From Phycisphaerales bacterium (GTDB lineage: Bacteria > Planctomycetota > Phycisphaerae > Phycisphaerales > UBA1924): a DNA stretch of 9,379 nucleotides. Positions within the stretch are counted from its first letter, which is position 1, and every line of letters begins with the position of its first letter. The stretch covers positions 1-9,379 of the forward strand of contig DOJA01000085.1 in assembly GCA_003511945.1 (NCBI GenBank). The letters are read 5' to 3'. The notes beneath the pieces are model-generated. The model did no database searches. It was not told the origin of the DNA and saw only the letters and a list, made by a program, of their open reading frames with translations. A program made the translations under genes and the position numbers. This document shows positions 1 through 6,868 of the stretch, piece by piece.

Positions 1-58
1 GATGGTGGGGGCGGTCGGCGGGCGGTCTGCGGGGGGATCAGAGGCCTAGTATTTCGCT

Positions 59-81
59 CCTACAGGATATTTTCCTGTAGG
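59..81. promoter_or_regulatory. 9-bp perfect inverted repeat upstream of coxB
   Basis: CCTACAGGA (59-67) and TCCTGTAGG (73-81) are perfect inverted copies separated by the 5-base spacer TATTT. The element is markedly AT-richer than its surroundings and ends two bases before the AGGAGG ribosome binding site of coxB. It could be an operator for a dimeric regulator of the oxidase operon, or a hairpin in the leader RNA. I see no convincing -35/-10 pair beside it. The structure is read directly from the sequence; its function is inference. Confidence 0.5.
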
Positions 82-83
82 GC

Positions 84-89
84 AGGAGG
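84..89 (+). promoter_or_regulatory. ribosome binding site of coxB
   Basis: AGGAGG lies 10 bases before the ATG at 100. The coxB frame is open without a stop back to base 1, but that upstream stretch contains no in-frame ATG, GTG or TTG. This site plus the inverted repeat before it makes ATG 100 the best start. Confidence 0.65.
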
Positions 90-99
90 ATGGTCGCCG

Positions 100-1275
100 A
101 TGGTCGGATGGACGGCAGTGCTGGGCGGCATCGGCGGCGACGGACCGGGTTTCCCCCTGGTGCTGGGGTCGTCGTGGTGGGACCGGCTGTGGTTCAGAGG
201 GGAAGTGGAGACCTCGAACTTCGCGGGGTCGTCCGACGCTGTGTTCTTCTACATCTTCTGGGTCTCGGTCTTCTTCTTCGTGGTGCTCATGGCGCTGATG
301 GGGTACTTCGCGGTGCGGTACCGGCGGATGCCCGGGGTTGCGCCCGAGCGGAGCCCGTCGCACAACACGGTGCTCGAGCTCACCTGGTCGGTGGTGCCGA
401 CGATCCTGATGGCGGTGATGTTCTTCTGGGGGCTGTACGCCTACATCCCGATGCGGGTGAACCCGTCGGACTCCGAGGTCATCAATGTGACCGCGCAGCA
501 GTGGGGATGGAACTGGGTGTACGACAACGGGGCGAGCACGCTGCAGACGGAGGTCATCGCCGACGCCGCCGCCCCGGTCTTCGCGCTGCCGGTCAACCGC
601 CCGGTGAAGTTCATCATGTCGTCGAAGGATGTCATCCACTCGATGTACATCCCCGCGTTCCGCATCAAGCGGGATGTGTTCCCGAACTTCTTCTCGACGA
701 TGTGGGTCGAGCCGACGGTGGTCTCCCACCGGTGGGACGAGGAACTGAAGGACTTCGTCCCCATCGCGCCGGGCGCGAACGACGGGTACTACCTGGCCTG
801 CGCCGAGTACTGCGGCGACCAGCACTCGCAGATGTGGGCCCGGGTCATCGTGCTCAGCGATGTCGACTACCGGCGCTGGAAGGACAAGCAGGCGTCGACC
901 GACGGGATCCCGCTCGACAAGCTCGGCGAGCTGCTCTTCCGGAGCAAGGGCTGCGTCTCCTGCCACTCGATCGATGGCTCCCGGGGCACCGGACCCTCCT
1001 GGAAGGGCAGCTGGGGCCAGACGCACCGGTTCGCCGACGGCGGGTCGGCGGTCGTGGACGAGAACTACATCCGCGAGTCCATCCTCGAGCCCGCGAAGCA
1101 CATCGTCCAGGGCTACCCCAACCAGATGGTGTCGTACCAGGGGCAGCTCACCGACCGGGAACTGCTGGCGCTCATCACCTTCTTCAGGACGCTGAGCGAC
1201 AACCCGGCCGACGCGGAAGCGGCCAAGGCGGACGCGGAGAAGGAGATGGCGGAGAAGGCGTCCGGGGCGAAGTAG
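100..1275 (+). CDS. coxB: cytochrome c oxidase subunit II with fused cytochrome c domain (caa3 type)
   Basis: This 391-residue protein takes electrons into the terminal oxidase that reduces O2 to water in the membrane. Two hydrophobic helices (about 47-72 and 97-116) form the usual subunit II hairpin. The cupredoxin domain follows and has all CuA ligands: H180, then C234, E236, C238, H242 and M245 in CAEYCGDQHSQM. After it comes a class I cytochrome c domain with heme-binding C285-V-S-C288-H289 and a likely axial M343 (NQMVSYQGQLTD). The fused heme domain marks a caa3-type enzyme that may receive electrons from a soluble or bound cytochrome c. Compared with typical CoxB, the stretch between MWVEPT (201-206) and the CuA loop looks about 15-20 residues longer. 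The tail from about 370 is Ala/Glu/Lys-rich and probably disordered. It heads the operon and coxA starts 58 bases later. Confidence 0.96.
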   Translation: MVGWTAVLGGIGGDGPGFPLVLGSSWWDRLWFRGEVETSNFAGSSDAVFFYIFWVSVFFFVVLMALMGYFAVRYRRMPGVAPERSPSHNTVLELTWSVVPTILMAVMFFWGLYAYIPMRVNPSDSEVINVTAQQWGWNWVYDNGASTLQTEVIADAAAPVFALPVNRPVKFIMSSKDVIHSMYIPAFRIKRDVFPNFFSTMWVEPTVVSHRWDEELKDFVPIAPGANDGYYLACAEYCGDQHSQMWARVIVLSDVDYRRWKDKQASTDGIPLDKLGELLFRSKGCVSCHSIDGSRGTGPSWKGSWGQTHRFADGGSAVVDENYIRESILEPAKHIVQGYPNQMVSYQGQLTDRELLALITFFRTLSDNPADAEAAKADAEKEMAEKASGAK

Positions 1276-1308
1276 ACGGGCGCGGATCGGACCGGGAAGC
1301 ATCATTGA

Positions 1309-1323
1309 CCGGGCGCGGCCCGG
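1309..1323 (+). other. small GC hairpin before the coxA ribosome binding site
   Basis: CCGGGC (1309-1314) and GCCCGG (1318-1323) can pair around a 3-base loop, abutting the GAGAGG ribosome binding site (1323-1328) of coxA. It might tune the amount of coxA translated relative to coxB. Short GC stems arise easily by chance at this GC content, so the functional reading is weak. Confidence 0.25.
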
Positions 1324-1333
1324 AGAGGCGGTC

Positions 1334-3094
1334 ATGAGCGGCGGGCACCACGATGTGAGCTACCTGGGGGTCCGAGGGGGCCACTGGTACTCGTGGAAGA
1401 ATGTGTGGTCGTGGGTCTACACGATCGATCACAAGAAGATCGGCGTCATGTACCTCGCGGCGGTGCTGGCGGCGTTCGCGCTGGGCGGGTTCGCGGCCCT
1501 GGCGGTCCGGATGGAGCTGTTCGAGCCCGCCAGGACCGTCGTCAACGCCGCCGGGGAGTCGGTGACGACCGGGCAGTGGCTCACCTGGGCGACGGGCGAG
1601 GAGCGCGGGAAGCAGATCACGCCCAACAACGCCTACAACCGCATGTTCACGCTGCACGGGACGGTGATGGTCTTCCTGTTCATCATCCCCAGCATCCCGG
1701 CGGCGCTGGGCAACATCTTCCTTCCGATCATGCTGGGGGCCAAGGATGTCGCGTTCCCGCGCCTGAACCTCCTCTCGTGGTACACCTATGTGTTCGGCAG
1801 TCTGTTCGCCATCTGGTCCGTGATCCGGGGCGGGGTGGAGACGGGCTGGACCTTTTACACGCCCTACTCGACGACGACCGACTGGGGCAGCACGACCTCG
1901 ATGATCCTCGGGGCGTTCATCCTGGGGTTCTCGTCGATCTTCACGGGGATCAACTTCGTCGCGACGGTGCACAAGCTGCGCGTGCCGGGCATGGGGTGGT
2001 TCGACATGCCCCTGTTCGTGTGGGCGATCTACGCGACGGCGATCATCCAGGTGCTGGCGACGCCGGTGCTGGGGATCACGCTGCTGATGCTGGTGTTCGA
2101 GCGGACCTTCCACATCGGGATCTTCGACCCCGCGCTGGGGGGAGACCCGGTGCTGTACCAGCACTTCTTCTGGTTCTACAGCCACCCGGCGGTGTACATC
2201 ATGATCCTGCCGGGGATGGGGATCATCTCGGAGCTGATCAGCGTCCACTGCCGAAAGAGGATCTTCGGGTACCGGGCGATCGCGTTCTCGTCGATCGCCA
2301 TCGCGGCGATCTCGTTCCTGGTGTGGGCGCACCACCTGTTCACGGCGCAGACCCCGGCGCTGAACGCGGTCTTCTCGGCGCTCACCTTCCTGGTGGCGAT
2401 CCCCACCGCGATCAAGGTGTTCAACTGGGTGGCGACGATGTACAAGGCGAGCATCGCCATCAACACGCCCATGCTGTACGCGATGGCCTTCCTGTTCTGC
2501 TTCACGATCGGCGGCCTGACGGGCCCGCCGCTGGCGACGATCGCGGTGGACATCCACCTGCACGACACCTACTTCGTGGTGGCGCACTTCCACTATGTGA
2601 TGATGGGGGGCACGGTGCTGGCGTTCATCGGCGGGCTGCACCACTGGTGGCCCAAGATGTTCGGGAAGATGTACAACGAGCGATGGGGCATGGTGGGCTG
2701 CGTGCTCGTGTTCATCGGGTTCAACATCACCTTCTTCACGCAGTTCTTCCTGGGCACGCAGGGCATGCCCCGGCGGTACGCGACCTATGTGGACGAGTTC
2801 ACCACGCTGCACCAGATCTCGACGGTCGGGTCGTGGGTGCTGGCGCTGGGGATGATCACCCACCTGCTGGTGTTCCTGCAGTCGCTGGTCGCCGGGGCGC
2901 CGGCGCCGAAGAACCCCTGGGGCGGGCTCACCTTCGAGTGGGAGGCGGACAGCCCCCCGGTGGAGCACAACTTCCCGCACGAGCCGGTGATCGTCCACGG
3001 GCCGTATGACTATGACGAGGTGGTCCCGCCGCACTGCGACGAGCGGGACTACCCGCTGCCCGCGCCGCTGCCGGCCGGATCGAGGGGGCACTGA
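1334..3094 (+). CDS. coxA: cytochrome c oxidase subunit I, A2 type
   Basis: This is the catalytic subunit (586 residues, about 12 membrane helices) that holds heme a and the heme a3/CuB centre where O2 is reduced and protons are pumped. Visible ligands are H108 (heme a, LHGTVM), H284 with Y288 (CuB and the cross-linked tyrosine, in YSHPAVY), H333/H334 (CuB), and H418 (heme a3) and H420 (heme a) in VAHFHYVMMGG. The D-channel entrance D138 and N145 (GAKDVAFPRLN) and the K-channel T358 and K361 (IPTAIK) are kept. The glutamate normally four residues before Y288 is replaced by the Y282-S283 pair, which defines family A2 heme-copper oxidases. A hydrophilic tail of about 66 residues follows the last helix. 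The start is supported by GAGAGG five bases upstream. Its stop is one base from the coxC start. Confidence 0.98.
   Translation: MSGGHHDVSYLGVRGGHWYSWKNVWSWVYTIDHKKIGVMYLAAVLAAFALGGFAALAVRMELFEPARTVVNAAGESVTTGQWLTWATGEERGKQITPNNAYNRMFTLHGTVMVFLFIIPSIPAALGNIFLPIMLGAKDVAFPRLNLLSWYTYVFGSLFAIWSVIRGGVETGWTFYTPYSTTTDWGSTTSMILGAFILGFSSIFTGINFVATVHKLRVPGMGWFDMPLFVWAIYATAIIQVLATPVLGITLLMLVFERTFHIGIFDPALGGDPVLYQHFFWFYSHPAVYIMILPGMGIISELISVHCRKRIFGYRAIAFSSIAIAAISFLVWAHHLFTAQTPALNAVFSALTFLVAIPTAIKVFNWVATMYKASIAINTPMLYAMAFLFCFTIGGLTGPPLATIAVDIHLHDTYFVVAHFHYVMMGGTVLAFIGGLHHWWPKMFGKMYNERWGMVGCVLVFIGFNITFFTQFFLGTQGMPRRYATYVDEFTTLHQISTVGSWVLALGMITHLLVFLQSLVAGAPAPKNPWGGLTFEWEADSPPVEHNFPHEPVIVHGPYDYDEVVPPHCDERDYPLPAPLPAGSRGH
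3082..3088 (+). promoter_or_regulatory. ribosome binding site that fixes the coxC start
   Basis: GAGGGGG ends seven bases before ATG 3096. The coxC frame is also open upstream, with an ATG at 3006 inside coxA. The 30 residues this would add are Arg-rich out-of-frame coxA sequence, so ATG 3096 is preferred. Confidence 0.7.
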
Positions 3095-3095
3095 G

Positions 3096-3770
3096 ATGAC
3101 GACAGCGGCATCGACGACGCGCGAACTGCTGCCCCACGAGGCGTATGTGCCCGGGGCCCACTGGCGGAACGCCCAGGACGAGGCCGAGGCGGCCAAACTC
3201 GGCATGTGGCTGTTCCTGGGGACCGAGGTGCTGCTCTTTGCCGGGTTCTTCTGCGCCTACGCGGCGTTCCGGCTGTGGTACCCCGACAACTGGCACGACG
3301 CCTCGCGCTACTACCTCAACTGGAAGATCGGCTTCGCCAACACGGTGGTGCTGCTGCTGTCGTCGTTCACCATCGTGCTGGCGATCCGGGGGGCGCAGAC
3401 CAACCGGAAGTGGATGACCCTCTGGACCCTGGTCATCACCCAGGCGTGCGCGGCGTTCTTCCTCATCGTGAAACTCGGGTGGGAGTACGCCCCCAAGATC
3501 GCCAAGGGCGAGCTGCCCGGGGCGAACTTCTCCTACGACCACGCCCAGGGGCCCTACGACCACATCTTCCTGAGCGTCTACTGGATCTCGACCGCGACGC
3601 ACGGGTTCCATGTCTTCGTCGGCATGGTGGTGATCGCCTGGGCGATGTGGAAGACGCTGAAGGACCACTACGGGCCCCGCCACTACACCTCGCTGGAGAA
3701 CATCGGGCTCTACTGGCACCTGGTCGATGTGATCTGGATCTTCCTGTTCCCGCTCCTGTACCTCGTCTGA
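3096..3770 (+). CDS. coxC: cytochrome c oxidase subunit III
   Basis: This 224-residue membrane protein is the third core subunit of the oxidase; it stabilises subunit I and supports proton uptake. Family motifs are KLGMWLFLGTEVLLFAGFF (34-52, with the conserved E44), THGFHVFVG (168-176) and the C-terminal GLYWHLVDVIWIFLFPLLYL. I see five hydrophobic helices (about 34-60, 79-98, 107-126, 156-186, 203-224), so the first two helices of the seven-helix form are absent. This short form is common in A2/caa3 oxidases and fits the CoxA type. The start at 3096 follows the coxA stop by one base, so translation is probably coupled. The hydrophilic N-terminus of about 33 residues is probably cytoplasmic. 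Confidence 0.96.
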   Translation: MTTAASTTRELLPHEAYVPGAHWRNAQDEAEAAKLGMWLFLGTEVLLFAGFFCAYAAFRLWYPDNWHDASRYYLNWKIGFANTVVLLLSSFTIVLAIRGAQTNRKWMTLWTLVITQACAAFFLIVKLGWEYAPKIAKGELPGANFSYDHAQGPYDHIFLSVYWISTATHGFHVFVGMVVIAWAMWKTLKDHYGPRHYTSLENIGLYWHLVDVIWIFLFPLLYLV

Positions 3771-3794
3771 GCCAACCACCGGGATCGTTCCGCC

Positions 3795-4436
3795 ATGAGC
3801 CACCCCCACCCCCACACGCACACGCACACGCACCATCACCACACGATCGACCCCGACGAGACCCTCAGCGAGACCGAGGCGCACGAGCACCACGCGCATG
3901 TGACGCCCTTCTGGCCGATGCTCTGGGTGTTCGTCGTGCTGCTCGTGCTGACGGCGCTGACGGTGTGGACCAGCAACATCCACGGGTTCTGGATCGGAAA
4001 CACCCACATCGAGTTCGGCGCGACGCCCCACATCATCATGGCGCTGATCATCGCCACGGTGAAGGCGGTGCTGGTGGCGGCGTACTTCATGCACCTGAAG
4101 TACGACAGGCCCATGAACACCGTGGTGGTCGGCGCGACGATCTTCGGGGTGGTCCTGTTCATCGGGTTGACGCTCGCCGACATGCACGCGCGGAGCATCA
4201 ACGACTCGGTGGACATGCGGAAGATCGTGCAGGGCGGGGACACGCACCTGGGCGCCGACGGGCAGCGGGTGCGGGGGATGGGCGTGGTCGCCCGGGCCGA
4301 GGAGAACGCACGGCTCAAGCACGCCAACAACCCCGCCCACGCGGGCGACGCGCACACCGGCGCGGACGGCGCCCACTCGGACGCTCCGGCGGAGAAGCCC
4401 GCCGAGCCGGCGAAGAGCGCGCCGGGCGGGCACTGA
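3795..4436 (+). CDS. coxD: caa3-type oxidase subunit IV with histidine-rich N-terminus
   Basis: This 213-residue small subunit of the oxidase belongs to the prokaryotic COX4 family. Three hydrophobic helices (about 39-60, 78-98, 107-128) are visible, and helix two with its end (IIATVKAVLVAAYFMHLKYD) is the family signature. It is longer than the usual 90-120 residues because both ends are extended. The N-terminus has nine histidines in its first 16 residues, followed by an acidic stretch and another His cluster (30-35). The C-terminus (about 130-213) is hydrophilic and rich in Ala, Gly, His and Pro. The His-rich end may bind metal such as copper; that is inference. It follows coxC by 24 bases with only a weak ribosome binding site (CGGGA region, 3780-3784). 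Confidence 0.88.
   Translation: MSHPHPHTHTHTHHHHTIDPDETLSETEAHEHHAHVTPFWPMLWVFVVLLVLTALTVWTSNIHGFWIGNTHIEFGATPHIIMALIIATVKAVLVAAYFMHLKYDRPMNTVVVGATIFGVVLFIGLTLADMHARSINDSVDMRKIVQGGDTHLGADGQRVRGMGVVARAEENARLKHANNPAHAGDAHTGADGAHSDAPAEKPAEPAKSAPGGH
3801..3842 (+). repeat. CAC-rich simple repeat encoding the CoxD histidine run
   Basis: Starting with CACCCC units, the stretch contains three perfect CACACG units (3813-3830) and then CAC/CAT triplets. It encodes the alternating His-Pro, His-Thr and His-His run at the CoxD N-terminus. Such repeats can change length by slippage, so the number of histidines may differ between strains. Confidence 0.7.
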
Positions 4437-4449
4437 ACAGGAGGGCGGA

Positions 4450-5271
4450 GTGGGCGGCCTGCGCTCGCGGACGATCGGCATCGCGTGTGTGGCCCTGGCG
4501 CTGGTCGGGCTCGCGGTGTCGATCCCGGCGATGGCCCGCCGGCTGTCGCAGCGGGCGATCACCGTCGTCTGGTTCGACGAGCCCGTGACGACGCCAGAGT
4601 TCGCCTTCAAGGGCCTGCCCGTGGTGGTGCGGACCCGCGCGCCGGGCGCGGGCAACCTCGGGGCGGTGGAGATCGACTGGCGTGGAACAACCTCGAGGTT
4701 CGAGATCGACCCCGGCGTCAAGGACGACCCGCGCCTGCCGGGGCTGCTCCGCCACGAGGACTGGCTCAGCGTGCTGCTCTTTGCGCAGGGCGCGCGGAGC
4801 GAGGACGAGCTGAAGCGCGCCCTCGCGGACGGTTCGATCACCCCCCGCCTGGTGGTCGGGATGCGCCTCCCAGCGCCCGGCGTCGACCCCGAGACCTGGG
4901 GCCAGGCCCGCAAGCGCGACTGGCGCTACCGGTTCGTCGAACTGCTGCCGGACGGGCCGGTCGAGGAGAGTGTCCGGGTCGCGGAGGGCACCTTCGGCGA
5001 ACTGGACAACCTGGGCGACCCCGACTGGCGCCGCGCTGAGGGGCGCGAGGAGGAGGCGTGGAAGTACAGCGTCATGATGCGCATGACGCCTTCCACGCTG
5101 TTCCGCGTCAGCGCGCGGGAGCGCCCGGTGCAGTCGGCCCTGGCGGCGATGGGCTGGACCTGGCCGGTCGCGGGATCGTCGTTCGCGCTGCTGACCGTCG
5201 GCGCGGTGCTGTTCTCCCTGGCGGGCGTGGGGCGTGATCGGCTGGACGAGGGGTCGGAAGAGAAGGATTAA
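4450..5271 (+). CDS. unrecognised membrane-anchored protein of the cox operon
   Basis: I do not recognise this 273-residue protein. It has one hydrophobic helix at each end (about 8-29 and 236-258) and a soluble central domain of about 200 residues, probably on the outer face of the membrane. That topology matches the oxidase assembly factor SURF1, but I see none of SURF1's sequence motifs, so identity is not claimed. The centre contains several Trp/Asp/Arg-rich segments, such as VEIDWRGTTSRFEIDPG (73-89) and EEEAWKYSVMMRM (200-212). No cysteine pair or His cluster suggests a metal chaperone. The start is GTG with AGGAGG five bases upstream (4439-4444). It begins 13 bases after coxD, so it is almost certainly cotranscribed with the oxidase genes. 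A role in oxidase assembly or stability is a guess from context. Confidence 0.8.
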   Translation: MGGLRSRTIGIACVALALVGLAVSIPAMARRLSQRAITVVWFDEPVTTPEFAFKGLPVVVRTRAPGAGNLGAVEIDWRGTTSRFEIDPGVKDDPRLPGLLRHEDWLSVLLFAQGARSEDELKRALADGSITPRLVVGMRLPAPGVDPETWGQARKRDWRYRFVELLPDGPVEESVRVAEGTFGELDNLGDPDWRRAEGREEEAWKYSVMMRMTPSTLFRVSARERPVQSALAAMGWTWPVAGSSFALLTVGAVLFSLAGVGRDRLDEGSEEKD

Positions 5272-5297
5272 CCGTCGCGGCCTACTGTTGCGGCTCA

Positions 5298-5315
5298 TCC
5301 CCGGAACGCCGGGGA
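5298..5315. terminator. stable hairpin after the cox operon, without a T-run
   Basis: TCCCCGG (5298-5304) and CCGGGGA (5309-5315) pair perfectly around the loop AACG. The hairpin sits 27 bases after the stop of the last cox-operon gene. No T-run follows, so it is not a classical intrinsic terminator. It may still end or pause transcription, or protect the operon's 3' end. It also lies only four bases before a possible ATG at 5320 and would block that start. Confidence 0.3.
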
Positions 5316-5343
5316 CTCCATGTGCGGTTGGAAGCGCGTCCCG

Positions 5344-6717
5344 ATGTCCAGGATCGATGTTCCCGTGGAATTGAACGAGCCCGGCGCTGAGGCGGCGCCC
5401 CTGAAGCCCGTCGCGCCCGTTGCGCCCGTTGCGTCCGTCGCGCCCGGTGAGGCCGAGCGGGCGGGCGGACGGCGCGCGACGCTGGCGCAGCGCTTCTGGA
5501 CGCTGCAGGCGTCGCACCTGGTCATCGATATCTACCCGATCTTCTTCACCTCGCTCATGCTCGTGCTCACAGAGCGCCTCGCGCTGACCGAGGGGCAGAT
5601 CGTCCTGCTGTACGCCACCGGCCCGGTGTTCAGCGGGCTGCCCCAGGTGTTCTTCGCGTGGGCGACGGACCGGCTGGACTCGCGGATCTGCGGCTGGCTG
5701 GGGCTGCTGGTCGGGTCGGTCTCGATCTCTTCGATCGGGCTGGCGCAGAACTTCTGGCAGTTGTGGGCGCTGCAGATTGTCGGCATGACCTGCACGGGGA
5801 TGTACCACCCCATCGGCGCGGCGCTGTCGGGGCAGCTGGGCGGGCGTCTGAAGGGGGCCGGCGGGCGCGGGTGGGGCGTGAGCATCTTCTACACCGCGGG
5901 GATGGTCGGCGGGTTCCTCGGCGCCATCGGCAGCACGCGCATCAACACGCAGGCGGGCATGAGGGGGCTGCTGTGGCTGGTGGCGCCGGGGCTGCTGCTC
6001 TCGGCGCTGCTCTGGGCGGCGGTCCGGCACATCGGGCACCGCCACGACAATCATCGGGAGATGCACTCCTCGATCCCGCCCGAGGAGGCGCGCGAGCGCT
6101 GGCGCACCGTGGCGCTGCTGTTCGTGGGGAATGTCGCGCGCTTCACGGTGAACACCGGGCTGCCCGTGCTGTTTGCGGTCTGGGCGAAGTCGCGCCTGCC
6201 GGAGGATGTGGTCCGCGCGACGAACCTGAACGGCAACATGCTGGCGGCGTTGACCGTGGGCATGGGCGTCGGGGGGCTGCTCGCGGGGCGGCTGACGCCC
6301 CAGGGACGCGAGAAGGGCGTGATGGTCGTCCTTTCGCTGCTCGGCGCGGCGACGGTCGCGCTGTGCGGCTTCGTCGGGTCGTGGCTGGGGCCTTGGGGGA
6401 TCATCGTGATGTCCGGATTCACCGCGCTGGGCTTTGCCGCGGTGATCCCCACCACGATCTCGCTCGCGCAGCGCCTGCTCCCGGGGCGGACGGGCCTCGC
6501 CTCAGGGCTGATGCTGGGGACCTCGTGGGGGCTCTCGGCGGCGGCGCCGGTGATGGCCTCGTGGTTCCTGGGGTCGGACCTCAAGAGCGCCTACCGCTTG
6601 AGCCCGGGCCGGATCGATGCGGCGTTCATCGGCTTCGCGGTGCTGCTCCTGGCGGCGGCGGCGCTGGCGGCGCTCATGCCCTCCGGCCTCCTGCGCAGGA
6701 TCGCGGACCACCACTGA
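5344..6717 (+). CDS. MFS transporter, fosmidomycin-resistance (Fsr)-like
   Basis: This is a major facilitator superfamily permease of about 457 residues from this start, with roughly 12 helices. SHLVIDIYPIFF near the first helix (about 57-68), DRLD in the 2-3 loop (about 109-112), GMYHPIG (about 152-158) and SIFYTAGMVGGFLG (about 180-193) resemble the arrangement in Fsr efflux proteins. A His/Arg-rich central loop (about 229-242) separates the halves. The substrate cannot be read from the sequence; drug or metabolite efflux is only a family guess. Before the first helix lies a Pro/Ala-rich extension containing VAP repeats. The start is uncertain: ATG 5344 has GGAAG nine bases upstream, while ATG 5320 lies against a hairpin and would add eight residues. 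It is separated from the cox operon by about 70 bases and may have its own transcript. Confidence 0.85.
   Translation: MSRIDVPVELNEPGAEAAPLKPVAPVAPVASVAPGEAERAGGRRATLAQRFWTLQASHLVIDIYPIFFTSLMLVLTERLALTEGQIVLLYATGPVFSGLPQVFFAWATDRLDSRICGWLGLLVGSVSISSIGLAQNFWQLWALQIVGMTCTGMYHPIGAALSGQLGGRLKGAGGRGWGVSIFYTAGMVGGFLGAIGSTRINTQAGMRGLLWLVAPGLLLSALLWAAVRHIGHRHDNHREMHSSIPPEEARERWRTVALLFVGNVARFTVNTGLPVLFAVWAKSRLPEDVVRATNLNGNMLAALTVGMGVGGLLAGRLTPQGREKGVMVVLSLLGAATVALCGFVGSWLGPWGIIVMSGFTALGFAAVIPTTISLAQRLLPGRTGLASGLMLGTSWGLSAAAPVMASWFLGSDLKSAYRLSPGRIDAAFIGFAVLLLAAAALAALMPSGLLRRIADHH
5407..5442 (+). repeat. 9-bp tandem repeat (four units) in the MFS gene
   Basis: Four units of about CCCGTYGCG (5407-5415, 5416-5424, 5425-5433, 5434-5442, the last starting with T) encode Pro-Val-Ala repeats in the cytoplasmic N-terminal extension of the transporter. 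The last unit reads Ser-Val-Ala. Confidence 0.7.
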
Positions 6718-6723
6718 ACTTTG

Positions 6724-6805
6724 GGTGCCGGGGTACGGCGAAGCCGTGCCCCGCGCGATGGTCACAACGCCAACGGGGCACGACCGTTGGTCGTACCCCG
6801 GCACC
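6724..6805. repeat. palindromic intergenic element of two mirrored hairpins (BIME-like)
   Basis: This 82-base element fills much of the gap between the MFS gene and thyX. Its ends are a 14-bp perfect inverted repeat: GGTGCCGGGGTACG (6724-6737) and CGTACCCCGGCACC (6792-6805). Inside, CGTGCCCCG (6745-6753) and CGGGGCACG (6774-6782) are also perfectly inverted. Each half folds alone: 6729-6753 forms an 11-bp stem with one G-T pair and a GAA loop, and 6774-6800 forms a 12-pair stem with one mismatch and a GTT loop. Two related hairpins in opposite orientation match the design of bacterial REP pairs (BIMEs). It could alternatively act as a transcription terminator after the MFS gene. No second copy occurs in the window. 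Confidence 0.7.
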
Positions 6806-6868
6806 GGACTCCCCCGTGGATAACCTGTCGATGGGCCTGGGCTACCTTCCGATCGGGAGGATTCCTGG

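Noticed and set aside
1..49. Possible 3' end of an upstream gene (frame 2 ends in TAG at 47-49).
   Set aside because: Only 15 codons are visible, and all three frames are open for much of this GC-rich stretch. Nothing recognisable can be read.
90..1337. Plus-strand open frame starting at the ATG at 90, overlapping coxB.
   Set aside because: It gives Arg/Gly-rich sequence without motifs, while the coxB frame shows complete CuA and heme c sites.
1184..3205. Minus-strand open frame of 673 codons opposite coxA.
   Set aside because: It is rich in Arg, His, Asp and Pro and has no domain pattern. Long antisense frames are expected opposite high-GC genes, and coxA is certain.
2928..4913. Minus-strand open frame of 661 codons opposite coxC/coxD and the next gene.
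   Set aside because: Same reason: it is a shadow of well-supported plus-strand genes.
4450..5271. Assignment of the fifth cox-operon gene as SURF1.
   Set aside because: Only the two-helix topology agrees; no SURF1 sequence motifs are visible.
6811..6868. sigma70-type promoter for thyX (GATAAC at 6819-6824).
   Set aside because: No matching -35 hexamer lies at the right distance, and the -10 match is weak.
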